Shown here: piece after piece, positions 24,152-35,952 of the stretch
Numbering within the stretch: the first letter of the stretch is position 1
How the letters are laid out: each line of letters opens with the position of its first letter
DNA from: Silene conica
Lineage: Eukaryota > Streptophyta > Magnoliopsida > Caryophyllales > Caryophyllaceae
Assembly: GCA_029255685.2 (NCBI GenBank)
Contig: CM055314.2
Location: forward strand, 44,288,772-44,352,771
DNA length: 64,000 bases
Direction of reading: 5' to 3'
Notes under the pieces: model-generated
Told to the model about the DNA's origin: nothing
Seen by the model: only the letters and a program-made list of their open reading frames with translations
The model's database searches: none
Position numbers and translations under genes: made by a program

Positions 24152-24403
24152 TCGGATACAACACCGCGCGAAGACTCATGATACAACACATGAGTACCCT
24201 TGGATACAACACCAAGGCTAGCTACGATTCTAAGGACTTACGGATACAACACCGCGCCAAGACTCATGATACAACACATGAGTACCCTTGGATACAACAC
24301 CAAGGCTAGCTACGAACCTAAGGACTTACGGATACAACACCGCGCCACGACTCATGATACAACACATAAGTACCCTTGGATACAACACCAAGGCTAAGAC
24401 TCA
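24152..24403. repeat. Hairpin array, loop ATACAACA, in LTR D
   Basis: Nine units around ATACAACA. Stems alternate ACTCATG/CATGAGT (24174-24195), CCTTGG/CCAAGG (24198-24217) and CGG/CCG, repeated as a block of about 88-90 bp. Arms change together while the loop stays. Confidence 0.88.
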
Positions 24404-24423
24404 GGATACCACACCTACATACA

Positions 24424-24630
24424 CAAACAATGGGTCCAGAGGTGAACTTAACACATATCCCACTGCCACAACCAATCACGTACCGGGTCCAGAGGTGAAA
24501 TTTACACATATCTCGATACGCCACAACAAAACACGTAATGGGTACAGAGGTGAACTTAACACATATCCCATCACGCGACAACTAGCTCACGTATTAAGCT
24601 CAGAGGCCAGCTTAAGGCATACCTTAATAC
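24424..24630. repeat. Second CAGAGG-core hairpins in LTR D
   Basis: Four units: TGGG with CCCA twice, a CGGG unit with weaker pairing, and GTATTAAG (24591-24598) with CTTAATAC (24623-24630), a perfect 8-bp stem. Confidence 0.75.
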
Positions 24631-25307
24631 ACATCAATAAAACCGCATACAAATATAGGACTCTAACTGTCCTAGCTCAAACATAATCCGATATAAACCA
24701 CAACCGGATCAATAGCTCTAATCTTCTAGATCACTAAACAACACTTAATTGATCCCGGGAACTAAGTTGAGGGAAGAGCCGGTTTCCCTTTCGGTTACCC
24801 GACCGGGGGGTCTCTATCCTCTCTCCATTCCCGAACCCAATATAGTGTCTCCCATCCTCCGGGGACCTCAAACACACATACGAAACATACGGAAAAAGAA
24901 TCAACGAAATCCGACTTGTCAATCAAAAGTTATGAAGCAAACGTAGCTAATTGGGGTTCCTAGCCGGTTGGCCACAGGCGGAGAGTCTCATATTAAATAA
25001 ATATACATCTCAAACCAACTATATGAGCCTCACAACATGATTAAAATATGCTTAGACTCTTCACAAGAAAATCCTTAACAGTTAACTATCTTCATGCACA
25101 ATTTCCGTAATCAACTCCTTATGAGCTAATCGACTCGAGACGGATAACCACGCTTCTTATGATGAATTTCCTAGCTCCAATATACATTTAATACCAAGTG
25201 TATATACCACCAAACATAACTTAAAACATCCTAAAAACAATTGGGAAACAAGCCCCTAAAACGGCTTGACAAACCGATAAACGAGAAGAAAGTTACAGCG
25301 ATTTTTG

Positions 25308-25386
25308 CGCAGCCTGCGCAAGGGGGTGCGCAGCTGCGCCTGGGCTGCGCAGCCTGCGCAATTTGAGGCGCAGCCTGTGCCCAAGC
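25308..25386. repeat. GC-rich GCGCAGCCTGCGC repeats
   Basis: Short tandem and inverted copies of GCGCAGCCTGCGCAA within LTR D, far more GC-rich than the surroundings. Confidence 0.8.
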
Positions 25387-26386
25387 ACGGGCCAGGTTGG
25401 TTTTGTAAGTTCCCTGCAATTCGCCAATTCAATCAATCATTCGACAACCACTTCTAAACCATGATTCCTAGCATCAAACCTATACTATCAACACATATAA
25501 ACCCATAACAACCCCAAGTATGTCACAAACACGATTTTGAACAAATAAAACACGAAATAGAATCAAACATTGTATTCGTCTTAAGAACTCAAAATCTGAA
25601 AAATGAACAATACTAGCATATGAACATCTAAAACTTCAATCAAACCACGTGATGAACATATAAAACACATTCCTAACATAAACCTAAACTCAAACCTCAT
25701 CAACAATACAAAAATCAGAAACTTTAAGCAAGAACACAACACAAAGAATGCCATTTTAACAAAAAGGCCGAGTTTCTCATAATCGTCACCTCGTTATACG
25801 TCTTCTTCACTCGAATCTTCAACCTCGCACGAGTCCTTGTCCAAGCCTTCGGAATTTGACCCTCAAATATAAAGAAAATACATTAAAAAGTACCAATTTT
25901 TCGAGTTAACTCAAAACAGTCCCAAAATCTACTTTAACAAGACTGAAATTTAAAGAGATGGAAAGAACGGAAATGACGAGAGGAATACAATGGCGAAAGA
26001 ATTACCGTATTTGGAGCTATAATGAATCCGTGGTGTTGAATTTGGTGAAGATCGAGGCTTACACCATTTTTGTTTCGACTTGGAGCTCAAGTACGCATAA
26101 GGACGAAGAAGGGCTTTAGGAAGGTGGGATGAAATTTCATTTCCCACTTTTTTTTATTGTTAACTTTTTATGAGACGGGATTTAGTAAGTTGATCGAGAT
26201 TCTTGTAAACGGAATGTCAAGGAAAGTTGTTTACGTCTTAAGGTCACTAACACTTAAGACGGAACTTCGAGGAATGTTTTATCAAAAATATGAGTTACCT
26301 ATTAAATTATATTAAATTTCCGAAAACCATTTAAAATATAAAAAAAAAATATTAAAATAGCTTTTACGAAAATTAGGGATGTTACA

Positions 26387-26646
26387 TACGATATGTACTG
26401 TTGTATGTTGCGTATCAAGCTATGTCTGAGTCGGTACCTTTAGTTTGATACGTGCGTGTTTGTGGTGTGACGGACATGTCTGAGTCGGGACCTCTGGATC
26501 GTCACGTGTATGGATGATGCGGAGGGAGATGTCTGAGTCGGGACCTCTTTCCCTCCTAGAGTTTGTTTGACCGTGGTGAGTCAGGTCTGAGTCGGGATCC
26601 TGATTCACTACGAAGAGTAATGGTTAAGTCTGAGTCGGGACCTCTG
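26387..26646 (+). mobile_element. LTR E, second piece with hairpin array
   Basis: Plus-sense LTR E between D and the gag-only copia. Units share TGTCTGAGTCGGGACC and have stems CGTATCAA/TTGATACG (26411-26452), GTGACG/CGTCAC (26467-26505), GGAGGGA/TCCCTCC (26521-26556) and GTGAGTCAGG/CCTGATTCAC (26576-26608, one G-T pair). Confidence 0.85.
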
Positions 26647-27937
26647 TGTTGGGTTTTATTAGTTACTCATAAACTAATCTTAGTCATACTAACATAATCT
26701 TTTAATTAACCCTTTAATTAACATATTATAAGTGATCTTATGCATGCTAAAAATGCGGAAATAAGAGAGTATTCGAACCCTTACACACGGTCCAAATATT
26801 TAGCAAGGATGATCCTCCAAGTACCCAAAATAGAATACCTCCTTTGGATGCACCAAGACAACCCCTCAAACAACCGAGACTTGAACAAGCTAGTTACAAA
26901 ACCGGTTTCTCCTTAAACTTATTCTAATCTCTCTTATTAGAACATTGTTTTAATACTACAAAAATAGTATGATTTTATTATCTTATAATAATATATTAGA
27001 GGTTGTTAAATCTCTCTTGCTAAGTATAATTTTCGGCGAAGAGAAGAGATTTTATGAGTTTTCTACACTTAGAAAATTATGCAAGCATTAGGAATGAATT
27101 GAATTCGTGAGCACCTCACAAATATAAAGAGTGATGCTTGGGTTGAGGTGTGGCCGGGCATGGGAAGACACAAGGGAGACAAGTTCTCTAACCCATGCAA
27201 CTTAGGGTGGCCTAGATAGTGTTCCCAAGACACATGCCTTTAAACATATGATTAAAGTGTATTTAACACACACTAATCATCCTCACCTACATCCACTTAG
27301 CCGCCCATTTTATCATAAAATGGATTCCATTTTACAACATTGTCAATTGTATAATTTGTATAAGAAATGTGACATCTTATATGTCACAATGTAATACAAT
27401 ACAATTATTTTATCTTAAATATAGATATATAAATATTTATCGTATAAATATTATAATTAAATAAATCCTATTTATTAATAGACAAGTAATTCGAAATTAC
27501 AATTGTAAAATGATTATTTATAATTATCGTCAATACGATTTACAACCTTTGTATTAATTATAACCCAATTCATTCTAATTACGATATAATAAAATATCGT
27601 TTACTGTTTAACAATTGACACATTTCAATTTTAAACATAAATCTTACATTAAGATTTAACCTCTAATTTCTCGACATACGAGTTTAAGGAATATGATCAA
27701 ATCGTATCAATATACATTTGATCAATTTATCATTTAAGGGAATTGTCCTAAAGGTGTGACCTAAAGGGATCAACTGACCACCACCGTCATACGACAGTAA
27801 TGTCAAACTCTAGCTAGCCAATCATTACCGATTAATGTTGGTCAGTTGACTAATATAAATCGTATCATCCCTTGCGCATTCTCGTCATAAGATTTAATTA
27901 CGTGATCGCACTATTGTTGAGGACACATTTCCCAACA
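26647..27937 (-). repeat. Gag-only copia 3' LTR
   Basis: 1291 bp, TGTTGGG to CCCAACA, almost identical to the right copy. Confidence 0.93.
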
Positions 27938-30394
27938 ATCTCCCACTTGTCCTCGACAAGTGTGCGTCACCAATTCTCTTGTCCTATTACAATCTCCCAC
28001 TCAATGCAAGATGTCTCTCTGAGGTCGTACTTGCATTCGATCATATCATGAGTGGTTTCCTCGATCTGGAGAATAACTGTCTGACCGGAATTATCTACCA
28101 TAGATACCTTCCGAGCGTGGCCACGCATTTCCAGTTAACTTCTCCTCGAGTGGCCCTGAGATTTGAACAACCCTGACAAAGGGTGGACAATTTCTATCGC
28201 ACTATTTCCTTCAACTAGTCACAGTTAGTCACAACCCAAAACAATCCCATTTGACTCCAGTTACGAAAAGTCGTAGAGAATGGATCAAGGTTATGCCTAA
28301 ACTGCACCATCTTGGGAGAGTAGTCTTTAGTCTAAGAATTGACTCACAAGAATACTATAGCAGCTCTCGCCACGACCCGGCTATAAAATTTCCAGAACTC
28401 TATAAGCGGTCACATTTCCCGACAGAGTGTCTCTTACAGTCTGCCTATGTGATCGACTAGTCATCACATATGACTCTATGGCACTTGAACTTGCCATCAA
28501 TCGCCTCACACTCTAGTCGCTTTGAGACGTCACCTCATGTAAGCGGCTAGGGGCTATACTAAGTCAATCCAGTTCACTTATGGGGTTCAATATTGTCTCA
28601 TACAACCCATTTGGATTTCGACAAAGTATTTTTCACTTTGAGTTAATTATAACTCAAATGATGTTGTCATGCAAAAATAGTCAACACTATTACATTGCAT
28701 TTTGATGCACAATCATCTATTTGTATTAGTGTTTTGCGAATAACCTTTATTCATGATTGCAAAACTTACAAATTTTGGTCTCCTTCATTCTCATATTATC
28801 CCGTATAATATGATTCTATTTGAGTACATATCTAGAACTCTTTCTAGATTTTGAGTTTCCTTTCCGGAGGAAGGCTCCCACTGTTATCTTATAACTTGTG
28901 ACGTATCGATATACTAGAGGGATTAAAGAATCACTCTCTTTAGTCACTTATGTACTGAAATCTACATTGTAGTTATGAGTGATTTCATCACTCTTACTAT
29001 TTTCAAATATCTTGGCTATTTTATCAAGGTTATTCATAATTAACCATTTTGATTTCTAATGGGCGACCTTTTATTATCAATATAATAAACCTTCCCGTAA
29101 AGCTCCATCATCTTATGATATAAGGTTTTTGATCATCTAGAATTGAAAACCTTTTATTCTTTACACCTTAAAGAATCACCCATCCTCTCTAAATGGTAGG
29201 CTTAATTCTTTCAATGAACATCGCTCCCACTAAAATCAATATTACTCGATCTCTTAAATGAACCTTTCATTTCTTGCATGTAAATCTTTTATTTATATCT
29301 TGAATCATTATCACCATCACTATCCCTATAGTGATCTATTTTCCATTCAATCAATCATCACCCTCTTATCATGTCTTCGTTTCCTCGAGACGAATATGAC
29401 ATGATAATTTCTTTATAACTACATTGAGAGAATTGAGATGATTTCTTCTCTTTTATCTTATAAACTTAGAAAAATCATTTATTAAGGAACCGGCCTTTCC
29501 TCCCATATAGATAGATGATTTCTCCTCTATTATCTTATAATCTTTAAAAAAATCATTATCTCAAGGAGCCGATATTCCTTCCGAATTCATACGGGGTTTC
29601 ATGTCTCCTCTCTTTGAAACAATGAACACAAAGAACTTTTCTTCGAGTGTTCTCCCGTAGTTTCTTCAGTGTCCTCTCGTAGTTTCTTCAATTCATTTAG
29701 GGTTCTTCTTAAGACTCCTAAGTAGGAATCTTCTCTAAGATCCTTTATATTATCATTGGTTAGCGAGCGAAATAATTTCTCCCACTCTATCCTTCTAAAA
29801 TAACCTTTATTCGTATAAGGATAACTATTTCGAGTAACCAATGTATATGAATGTTTGAAGTTTTATAGGTGTGATGAATACATTCTCATTTTCACTTAAA
29901 ATGAAAATCTTATAATGAACTAATATAGTCTCATTTTGATTGAAAGTATCTCATGGGGTGTAGTTCTCTGTTTTAATCAACACTTTGATTATATTATATT
30001 GATCGTATCAATAGTTCATTGCGTGATAAAATCACTATTATTCATGTTTAAACAAGGCATGCAATTTATTTGAGAAATCAAAACATTGATTAAGAACAAA
30101 AGTAGTGACTCGGGTTGAAAACCAAGTCACCAATATCCAAAATTACAACCATTGTTTTAGGATTTTAATCCTTGTCTTACAAGAAAATAAATTGTTCTTA
30201 GCAAATAAAATGCAAAATATGAAAGAAGACGATATGAAAATTAGAGGCTAGCTCTTCAAGTCTTCGATCAATTTGGATGCTACCATAGCCATCCAAGTAA
30301 GGAACTTCAAGCTTCCTTCTCCTTGCCCTTATCGTTATTAGGAGGCGCCCCTTTAAAACAATTAAAAAGGGTAAATATCAACACATTTGTATCA
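27938..30394 (-). other. 3' non-coding interior of gag-only copia
   Basis: About 2.5 kb downstream of gag. The first 700 bp (CTCCCACTCAATGCAAGATG onward) matches 46751-47480 beside the other copia 3' LTR. The minus strand ends AAGTGGGAGAT, a likely polypurine tract. No coding frame is convincing. Confidence 0.75.
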
Positions 30395-31330
30395 TTATAC
30401 ATAAGTTGATAAATGACATGAATTTAAACGAGAATTATTACCTACGGCGGTTGCCTTCCCATTTTTGAGATCACTTAAGTATTTGGGGCAATTTCGCTTC
30501 CAATGACCGATCCTCGTGCAATAATGGCACTTGTCTTGCTCTTTTGAAGACGAGGTGGAAGCGCCTTTCGAAAAGGTCTTTTCTTTGGTCGCCTTGGGCT
30601 TGAACGTTTTCTTGCCCTTGCCTTCAGAGGCATTCCTTTTGAAGCTCGTTTTCCCTTTCTTTTCGATGTTCAAAACATCCTTGGTGGAACTTTCTTGAAG
30701 TCCCATGTCCCTTTCGGCTTGGACTAGCATCTTATGCAACTCGTCCAACGTGGTCTCTTGGTTTCGCATGTTGAAATTCACCCGGAATTGAGCATATCCT
30801 TTAACCTTATTGAGCGAGTGAAGAACTCGGTCAATAATTAGAGAGTCGGGAACATCAACATTTTGACCTTTTAGAGTCTCCGCTAGCTCAACGAGTTTGA
30901 GCACATGAGGGCTTATCTTTTGCCCTTCCTTGAATGTAATGTCAAAGAAGGCGGAAGCCGCCTCATATTGAATCACCCTTGGAGTTTGCGAAAACATGGT
31001 CGCAAGTTTGGTGTAAATTTCATACGATGTGGTCAACTTAATCATACTCCTTTGGAGATCCGGCTCCATGGAGAAGATGAGCACATTTTTAAGAGCGGAG
31101 GACTCTTTCATGTAGGCTTCATAGGCCTCACGAGTTCCGACCGTGGAACGAGCGGTTGGAGCGGGAGGAGCGGCTTCGGATAGGTAACGACTCTTATCGT
31201 CACCTTGAGCGGCCAAAAGTAATTGCGCATCCCAATCCTTAAAGTTTGAACCATGCTTATCGAGTTTGCAACGATCCATAAAGGATCGAAGCCATGATAC
31301 GTTAGTGAGAGGTGGAGCGTTGGTTGCCAT
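30395..31330 (-). CDS. Ty1/copia Gag
   Basis: 311 residues. Forms the virus-like particle and binds element RNA. The body (residues 1-210) fits the copia-type Gag family (UBN2/DUF4219-like), with the FKDWDAQLLLAAQ region near the N terminus; a basic Lys/Ser-rich linker follows; a CCHC zinc knuckle CHYCTRIGHWKRNC lies near residue 270. The start is the first ATG after the non-coding 5' region. It is followed by non-coding sequence rather than protease. A plausible splice donor just after the zinc knuckle recalls the spliced short-Gag RNA known in Ty1/copia elements such as Arabidopsis EVD, but that is inference. Confidence 0.92.
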   Translation of the reverse strand: MATNAPPLTNVSWLRSFMDRCKLDKHGSNFKDWDAQLLLAAQGDDKSRYLSEAAPPAPTARSTVGTREAYEAYMKESSALKNVLIFSMEPDLQRSMIKLTTSYEIYTKLATMFSQTPRVIQYEAASAFFDITFKEGQKISPHVLKLVELAETLKGQNVDVPDSLIIDRVLHSLNKVKGYAQFRVNFNMRNQETTLDELHKMLVQAERDMGLQESSTKDVLNIEKKGKTSFKRNASEGKGKKTFKPKATKEKTFSKGASTSSSKEQDKCHYCTRIGHWKRNCPKYLSDLKNGKATAVGNNSRLNSCHLSTYV

Positions 31331-33766
31331 TTGATGTTGTTGAAAATTAAACTACAATAATAAAAGGAAAAACAACATCATTTTTAAAATTCGTAATTTA
31401 AAACTAGAAACTTTAACAAGTTAGTTATATATTTACTTAATGATCTCTTACCCAATTAAGTAAACAATCCCGAGACCCAAACCCATACTAATCCGGGCAC
31501 GGTGTAGCCGATTCAACCCGTATCGGTATAATTTGGTGGATTAACCCTTTAATCGGTTCTACTCTTAGAACTCTCGGTCGACAATTTTCTTAAAATTATC
31601 TTTAGCCCGAACTTATTGCAACTACGGTTACGAATACTTTCGTTGAGATCAACCAAATTTCAAGGTGTAATCTTATTACCCCACTTACCCAACGTGACAA
31701 TTTTAGTACCCCGGTGTAGCCGAGCCTACGTTCTTGTGAAAAAGGGATTAATGGGTCCATACTTTTTGGTAAGGCTAAGTCTCAATATTTATATGTAAGA
31801 GATCTAGTCAAATTATTATCTATCTCCGTATAAGTGAACTAAGTCGGTGAATTATCGATAAAATAAATGACTAGGTCGACTAGGTCGAAACATGCATGAT
31901 ACGATGTATGACGATTTGGCTATGCATGCAAACATATAAAAAGCAAAAATAAAAGCATAAATAAACCCTAGTATGGCCTTTCCTAGAAAAGAAATAATAA
32001 AAGTACAAATTCGGAAACCAACTTCTTTGGTCCCTTGAACTTCACGCGGCACGCACTTCGAGGTAAACACCGTCTTGTCGGAACTCCTTTCCGAATGGCA
32101 CCGTCTTCAAGGAACTCCGGATTTTACAAATATTACAACTTTTCTAGTCTACTTTATACATTATAAAATAGAAATAAATTACAATTGGGTGATACGAGAT
32201 CACAAAATTACAACCGAATCGGTAGCCCCTTACATTACGGGAAATACCGATTAAAAACTAAGGCCATACTAAGTAAATTACATAATTCCCAAAATTACGT
32301 AAAAATAAATCATGACATTCATAATATAATATGCAATGCTTATGAAAATATGAATTAACATGCAAACCCTAAGCCAAATCGTCCTATTTAAAACGCTTAT
32401 TTAAATAGTTATCGTAAACCTCGGTTTATGCAATCGCGTGTTTTAACGGTTAACAACACTATGCATTATATGAAACTGTTTTCATCCTTAAGTTAATCAT
32501 CCTAACTCTTATAGGTTTCAAAATTTAGTCTTACTCAAACTTTGAACATGACTTAACTTAATATATTTCAATATTGATCGGTATTACTCGGTTTTACGGG
32601 AAAAATAATATAAAAATCCAAAAGAGTCATTAAAATTTCGAAAAATTCAAAATTCAAATTTTGAAAATTCCTGAATGTTCTTAAAATTTCAGAACCTTAA
32701 AAATATTAGTATTTATACGGTTTTAACATTATTTCGAAAATAATACGTAAAACGAGCATTTTTTAAGTCGGAAAATTCAATAATTAGTTCCATAAATGCA
32801 AATAAAATACTAATAAAATTTTTACACTTTCCAGAACACTTTAAGAACACAAAATGGACAGAAAAATAAATTACACACTGCCCAAGAGCCGAAACTTTAA
32901 TTAAAAGACTCTTATTATTTTAATTTTAAATGCTACTTTTAACAAATTAAAAATTAAAACAAATCTGAAACTTTTGGCTCCCAAGAATATTTTCAAGATG
33001 AACATATCATATATGACTAATATGGGTTACATATTTCGGCCATTTTAACAACATTTGCAAATTTTAACGATTTACGTCATATATCATACGATTTTAACCT
33101 TTAAAATTATTTATCAAGCATAAAATAAGATAAAATTCTCGAAAATTTTATACATGCTGGAAATAATATATATGACATCGTGTTAAATTTTTATGGCCAA
33201 ATTCCAACTTAAACTATTAAAGTCGAAAGTATGTCACTAATTACCCGATTTTTACATTAAAAATCTATAATATTGCAATATTTGAGATAAATTTCTGGAA
33301 AATTCAACATAAATTTTAAATATTGCATGTGACATCCTCATAAATATTTATAGTCAAATTCATAATATAACTATTTTAACCCATTTTTATTCATCTTATT
33401 GCATTTTAACCATTAAAATTCATATCACACGTTTTAAAAGTCCATAATTTACGAAAAATCATATTCATAACATAGGATATACATGATAACATACTGAAAA
33501 ATCTCGGCCAGAAGCTTATTTTAACTATTTTTCCCAAAAATGAACATTTTTAACCATTAAAACATATTAAAACCGAGATTTAATATACCAATAATCAATA
33601 TTCATGCAAAATTTATTCCAAATATTCTAAAACATTTTAGAAAACAGTAGGTATTCATGCTAAATTAATTTCGTGCATATCTTATATCAAACGAAAATTT
33701 CAATTTTATTTTGTTATCTCTATAAATCCGTAAAAACGTAAACGGAAAGCATGCAAACAACCTATT
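31331..33766 (-). other. 5' untranslated interior of gag-only copia
   Basis: 2.4 kb of AT-rich sequence between primer site and gag, with no gene seen. Unusually long for a copia leader. Confidence 0.7.
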
Positions 33767-33778
33767 GCTCTGATACCA
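33767..33778 (-). promoter_or_regulatory. Copia primer-binding site (initiator-Met tRNA)
   Basis: The minus strand reads TGGTATCAGAGC, two bases from the 5' LTR. Confidence 0.93.
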
Positions 33779-33780
33779 AT

Positions 33781-35071
33781 TGTTGGGTTTTATTAGTTAC
33801 TCATAAACTAATCTTAGTCATACTAATATAATCTTTTAATTAACCCTTTAATTAACATATTATAAGTGATCTTATGCATGCTAAAAATGCGGAAATAAGA
33901 GAGTATTCGAACCCTTACACACGGTCCAAATATTTAGCAAGGATGATCCTCCAAGTACCCAAAATAGAATACCTCCTTTGGATGCACCAAGACAACCCCT
34001 CAAACAACCGAGACTTGAACAAGCTAGTTACAAAACCGGTTTCTCCTTAAACTTATTCTAATCTCTCTTATTAGAACATTGTTTTAATACTACAAAAATA
34101 GTATGATTTTATTATCTTATAATAATATATTAGAGGTTGTTAAATCTCTCTTGCTAAGTATAATTTTCGGCGAAGAGAAGAGATTTTATGAGTTTTCTAC
34201 ACTTAGAAAATTATGCAAGCATTAGGAATGAATTGAATTCGTGAGCACCTCACAAATATAAAGAGTGATGCTTGGGTTGAGGTGTGGCCGGGCATGGGAA
34301 GACACAAGGGAGACAAGTTCTCTAACCCATGCAACTTAGGGTGGCCTAGATAGTGTTCCCAAGACACATGCCTTTAAACATATGATTAAAGTGTATTTAA
34401 CACACACTAATCATCCTCACCTACATCCACTTAGCCGCCCATTTTATCATAAAATGGATTCCATTTTACAACATTGTCAATTGTATAATTTGTATAAGAA
34501 ATGTGACATCTTATATGTCACAATGTAATACAATACAATTATTTTATCTTAAATATAGATATATAAATATTTATCGTATAAATATTATAATTAAATAAAT
34601 CCTATTTATTAATAGACAAGTAATTCGAAATTACAATTGTAAAATGATTATTTATAATTATCGTCAATACGATTTACAACCTTTGTATTAATTATAACCC
34701 AATTCATTCTAATTACGATATAATAAAATATCGTTTACTGTTTAACAATTGACACATTTCAATTTTAAACATAAATCTTACATTAAGATTTAACCTCTAA
34801 TTTCTCGATATACGAGTTTAAGGAATATGATCAAATCGTATCAATATACATTTGATCAATTTATCATTTAAGGGAATTGTCCTAAAGGTGTGACCTAAAG
34901 GGATCAACTGACCACCACCGTCATACGACAGTAATGTCAAACTCTAGCTAGCCAATCATTACCGATTAATGTTGGTCAGTTGACTAATATAAATCGTATC
35001 ATCCCTTGCGCATTCTCGTCATAAGATTTAATTACGTGATCGCACTATTGTTGAGGACACATTTCCCAACA
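33781..35071 (-). repeat. Gag-only copia 5' LTR
   Basis: 1291 bp, TGTTGGG to CCCAACA. Confidence 0.93.
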
Positions 35072-35952
35072 CTCTGGACCATTACTAGCTGACCGGTATC
35101 CATTCGTGCCTGAGTCGGGGTTCACGGATGAATGCTAGCTGACCTTGTGTACCAAGTCTACCTGAGTCGGGGTGTGGCTTGGGCACTGCGGATTGTGTTT
35201 AGTTCTTTCCTGAGTCGGGGTTAGTTCTAGATACTACTGTTTGCATCTGTTTGCCTGAGTTGGGGTACAGTGTCACGTGTTGTTGAATGGATGTTTATCT
35301 AAAAGAGTATCGTTTATCATTTGAGTTATTGTTCGTCCAAGGAATTGGACCGCTCTTATCTGAGTTCGGAAATGGTTTGAGGAGAAAGACCCCCCGGCCG
35401 GGCAACCGGAAGGGAGACCGGCTCTTGCCTCAAAAATAGTTTCCGAAGTTGGTTAAGGGTTTTGCATAGTGATGCATGTTGATCTGATGGATGATGTATA
35501 CTTCGCATATTGTGATGTTGGAGTACGATTGATGTTATACTTATATGTTACGTGTTATTGACAATAGGTGGCTTGGAGAACTCTAGTCACTCCCCACTGA
35601 TTGTGACGTACATGTTTTCATGTATCTAGGTACATGATGACTGATGGAGGGGTTACTGAGGCTAGCGAGCGATGATCCAATCATCGATGACATACATTTT
35701 ATCGTTTAGCTAGACCTAGACTTTTGTTACACATTTGGTGCCCGTAGGGATATGTTATCCCGGGCTGCAGTTTTGTACTTGTGGTTTTTGTACTTAGACT
35801 TATATACTTATCTATGTTTTATTTATTTCCATATGTATGAATAGTTTTGTTAATTCACCTCGTACTTAGTCAAACATGTTAAAGTTTAAATTCCGCGTAA
35901 ATTTTGGCATGTTTGTATGTTTATATTTTCCGCTGCGACGAGGGGTTTTACA
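35072..35952 (+). mobile_element. LTR E, third piece and 3' end
   Basis: Continues E after the copia. The interrupted fifth hairpin closes here (AGTAATGGT at 26616-26624 with ACCATTACT at 35078-35086). Further CCTGAGTCGGGG units follow, such as CCAAG with CTTGG near 35143-35170. It then runs through the shared blocks (GGCCGGGCAACCGG near 35396, TCCCCACTGATTGTGACG near 35590) to GGGGTTTTACA at 35952. No primer site follows, so E is a solo LTR or a 3' LTR. Confidence 0.8.

Larger units (their letters stand above)
23147..26386 (-). mobile_element. Solo LTR D
   Basis: 3240 bp, + strand TGTAAAACCCC to GGGATGTTACA, with target duplication TACGA at 23142-23146 and 26387-26391. There is no interior, so it is a solo LTR. 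It shares sequence blocks with the LTRs of G (for example TCAGTGGGGAGT near 23459) and with E in inverse orientation. It carries hairpin arrays at 23829-24630 and a GC-rich GCGCAGCCTGCGCAA repeat at 25310-25385. Minor open frames such as 24288-24686 arise from the arrays. Confidence 0.88.
23103..26399 (+). repeat. E hairpin unit 1, split by solo LTR D
   Basis: AGTACATATCG (23103-23113) and CGATATGTACT (26389-26399) form an 11-bp perfect stem once D is removed. The loop contains TATGAGTCAGGACC, a variant of the E core TGTCTGAGTCGGGACC. Confidence 0.75.
26647..35071 (-). mobile_element. Gag-only Ty1/copia retrotransposon
   Basis: Two 1291-bp LTRs (26647-27937 and 33781-35071, TGTTGGG to CCCAACA), target duplication CTCTG (26642-26646 and 35072-35076), primer site TGGTATCAGAGC on the minus strand (33767-33778), and one coding region, gag. 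No protease, integrase or RT is present, so it depends on another element's enzymes. The rest of the interior is non-coding but includes a 3' region shared with the copia at 46751-47480. I noticed only about two LTR differences by eye, so it is very young (probably well under a million years) and structurally whole for a gag-only element. Confidence 0.93.

Noticed and set aside
24288-24686. 132-codon ORF with DTTPRLAT repeats
   Set aside because: It reads through the ATACAACA hairpin array in solo LTR D; no domain or promoter.
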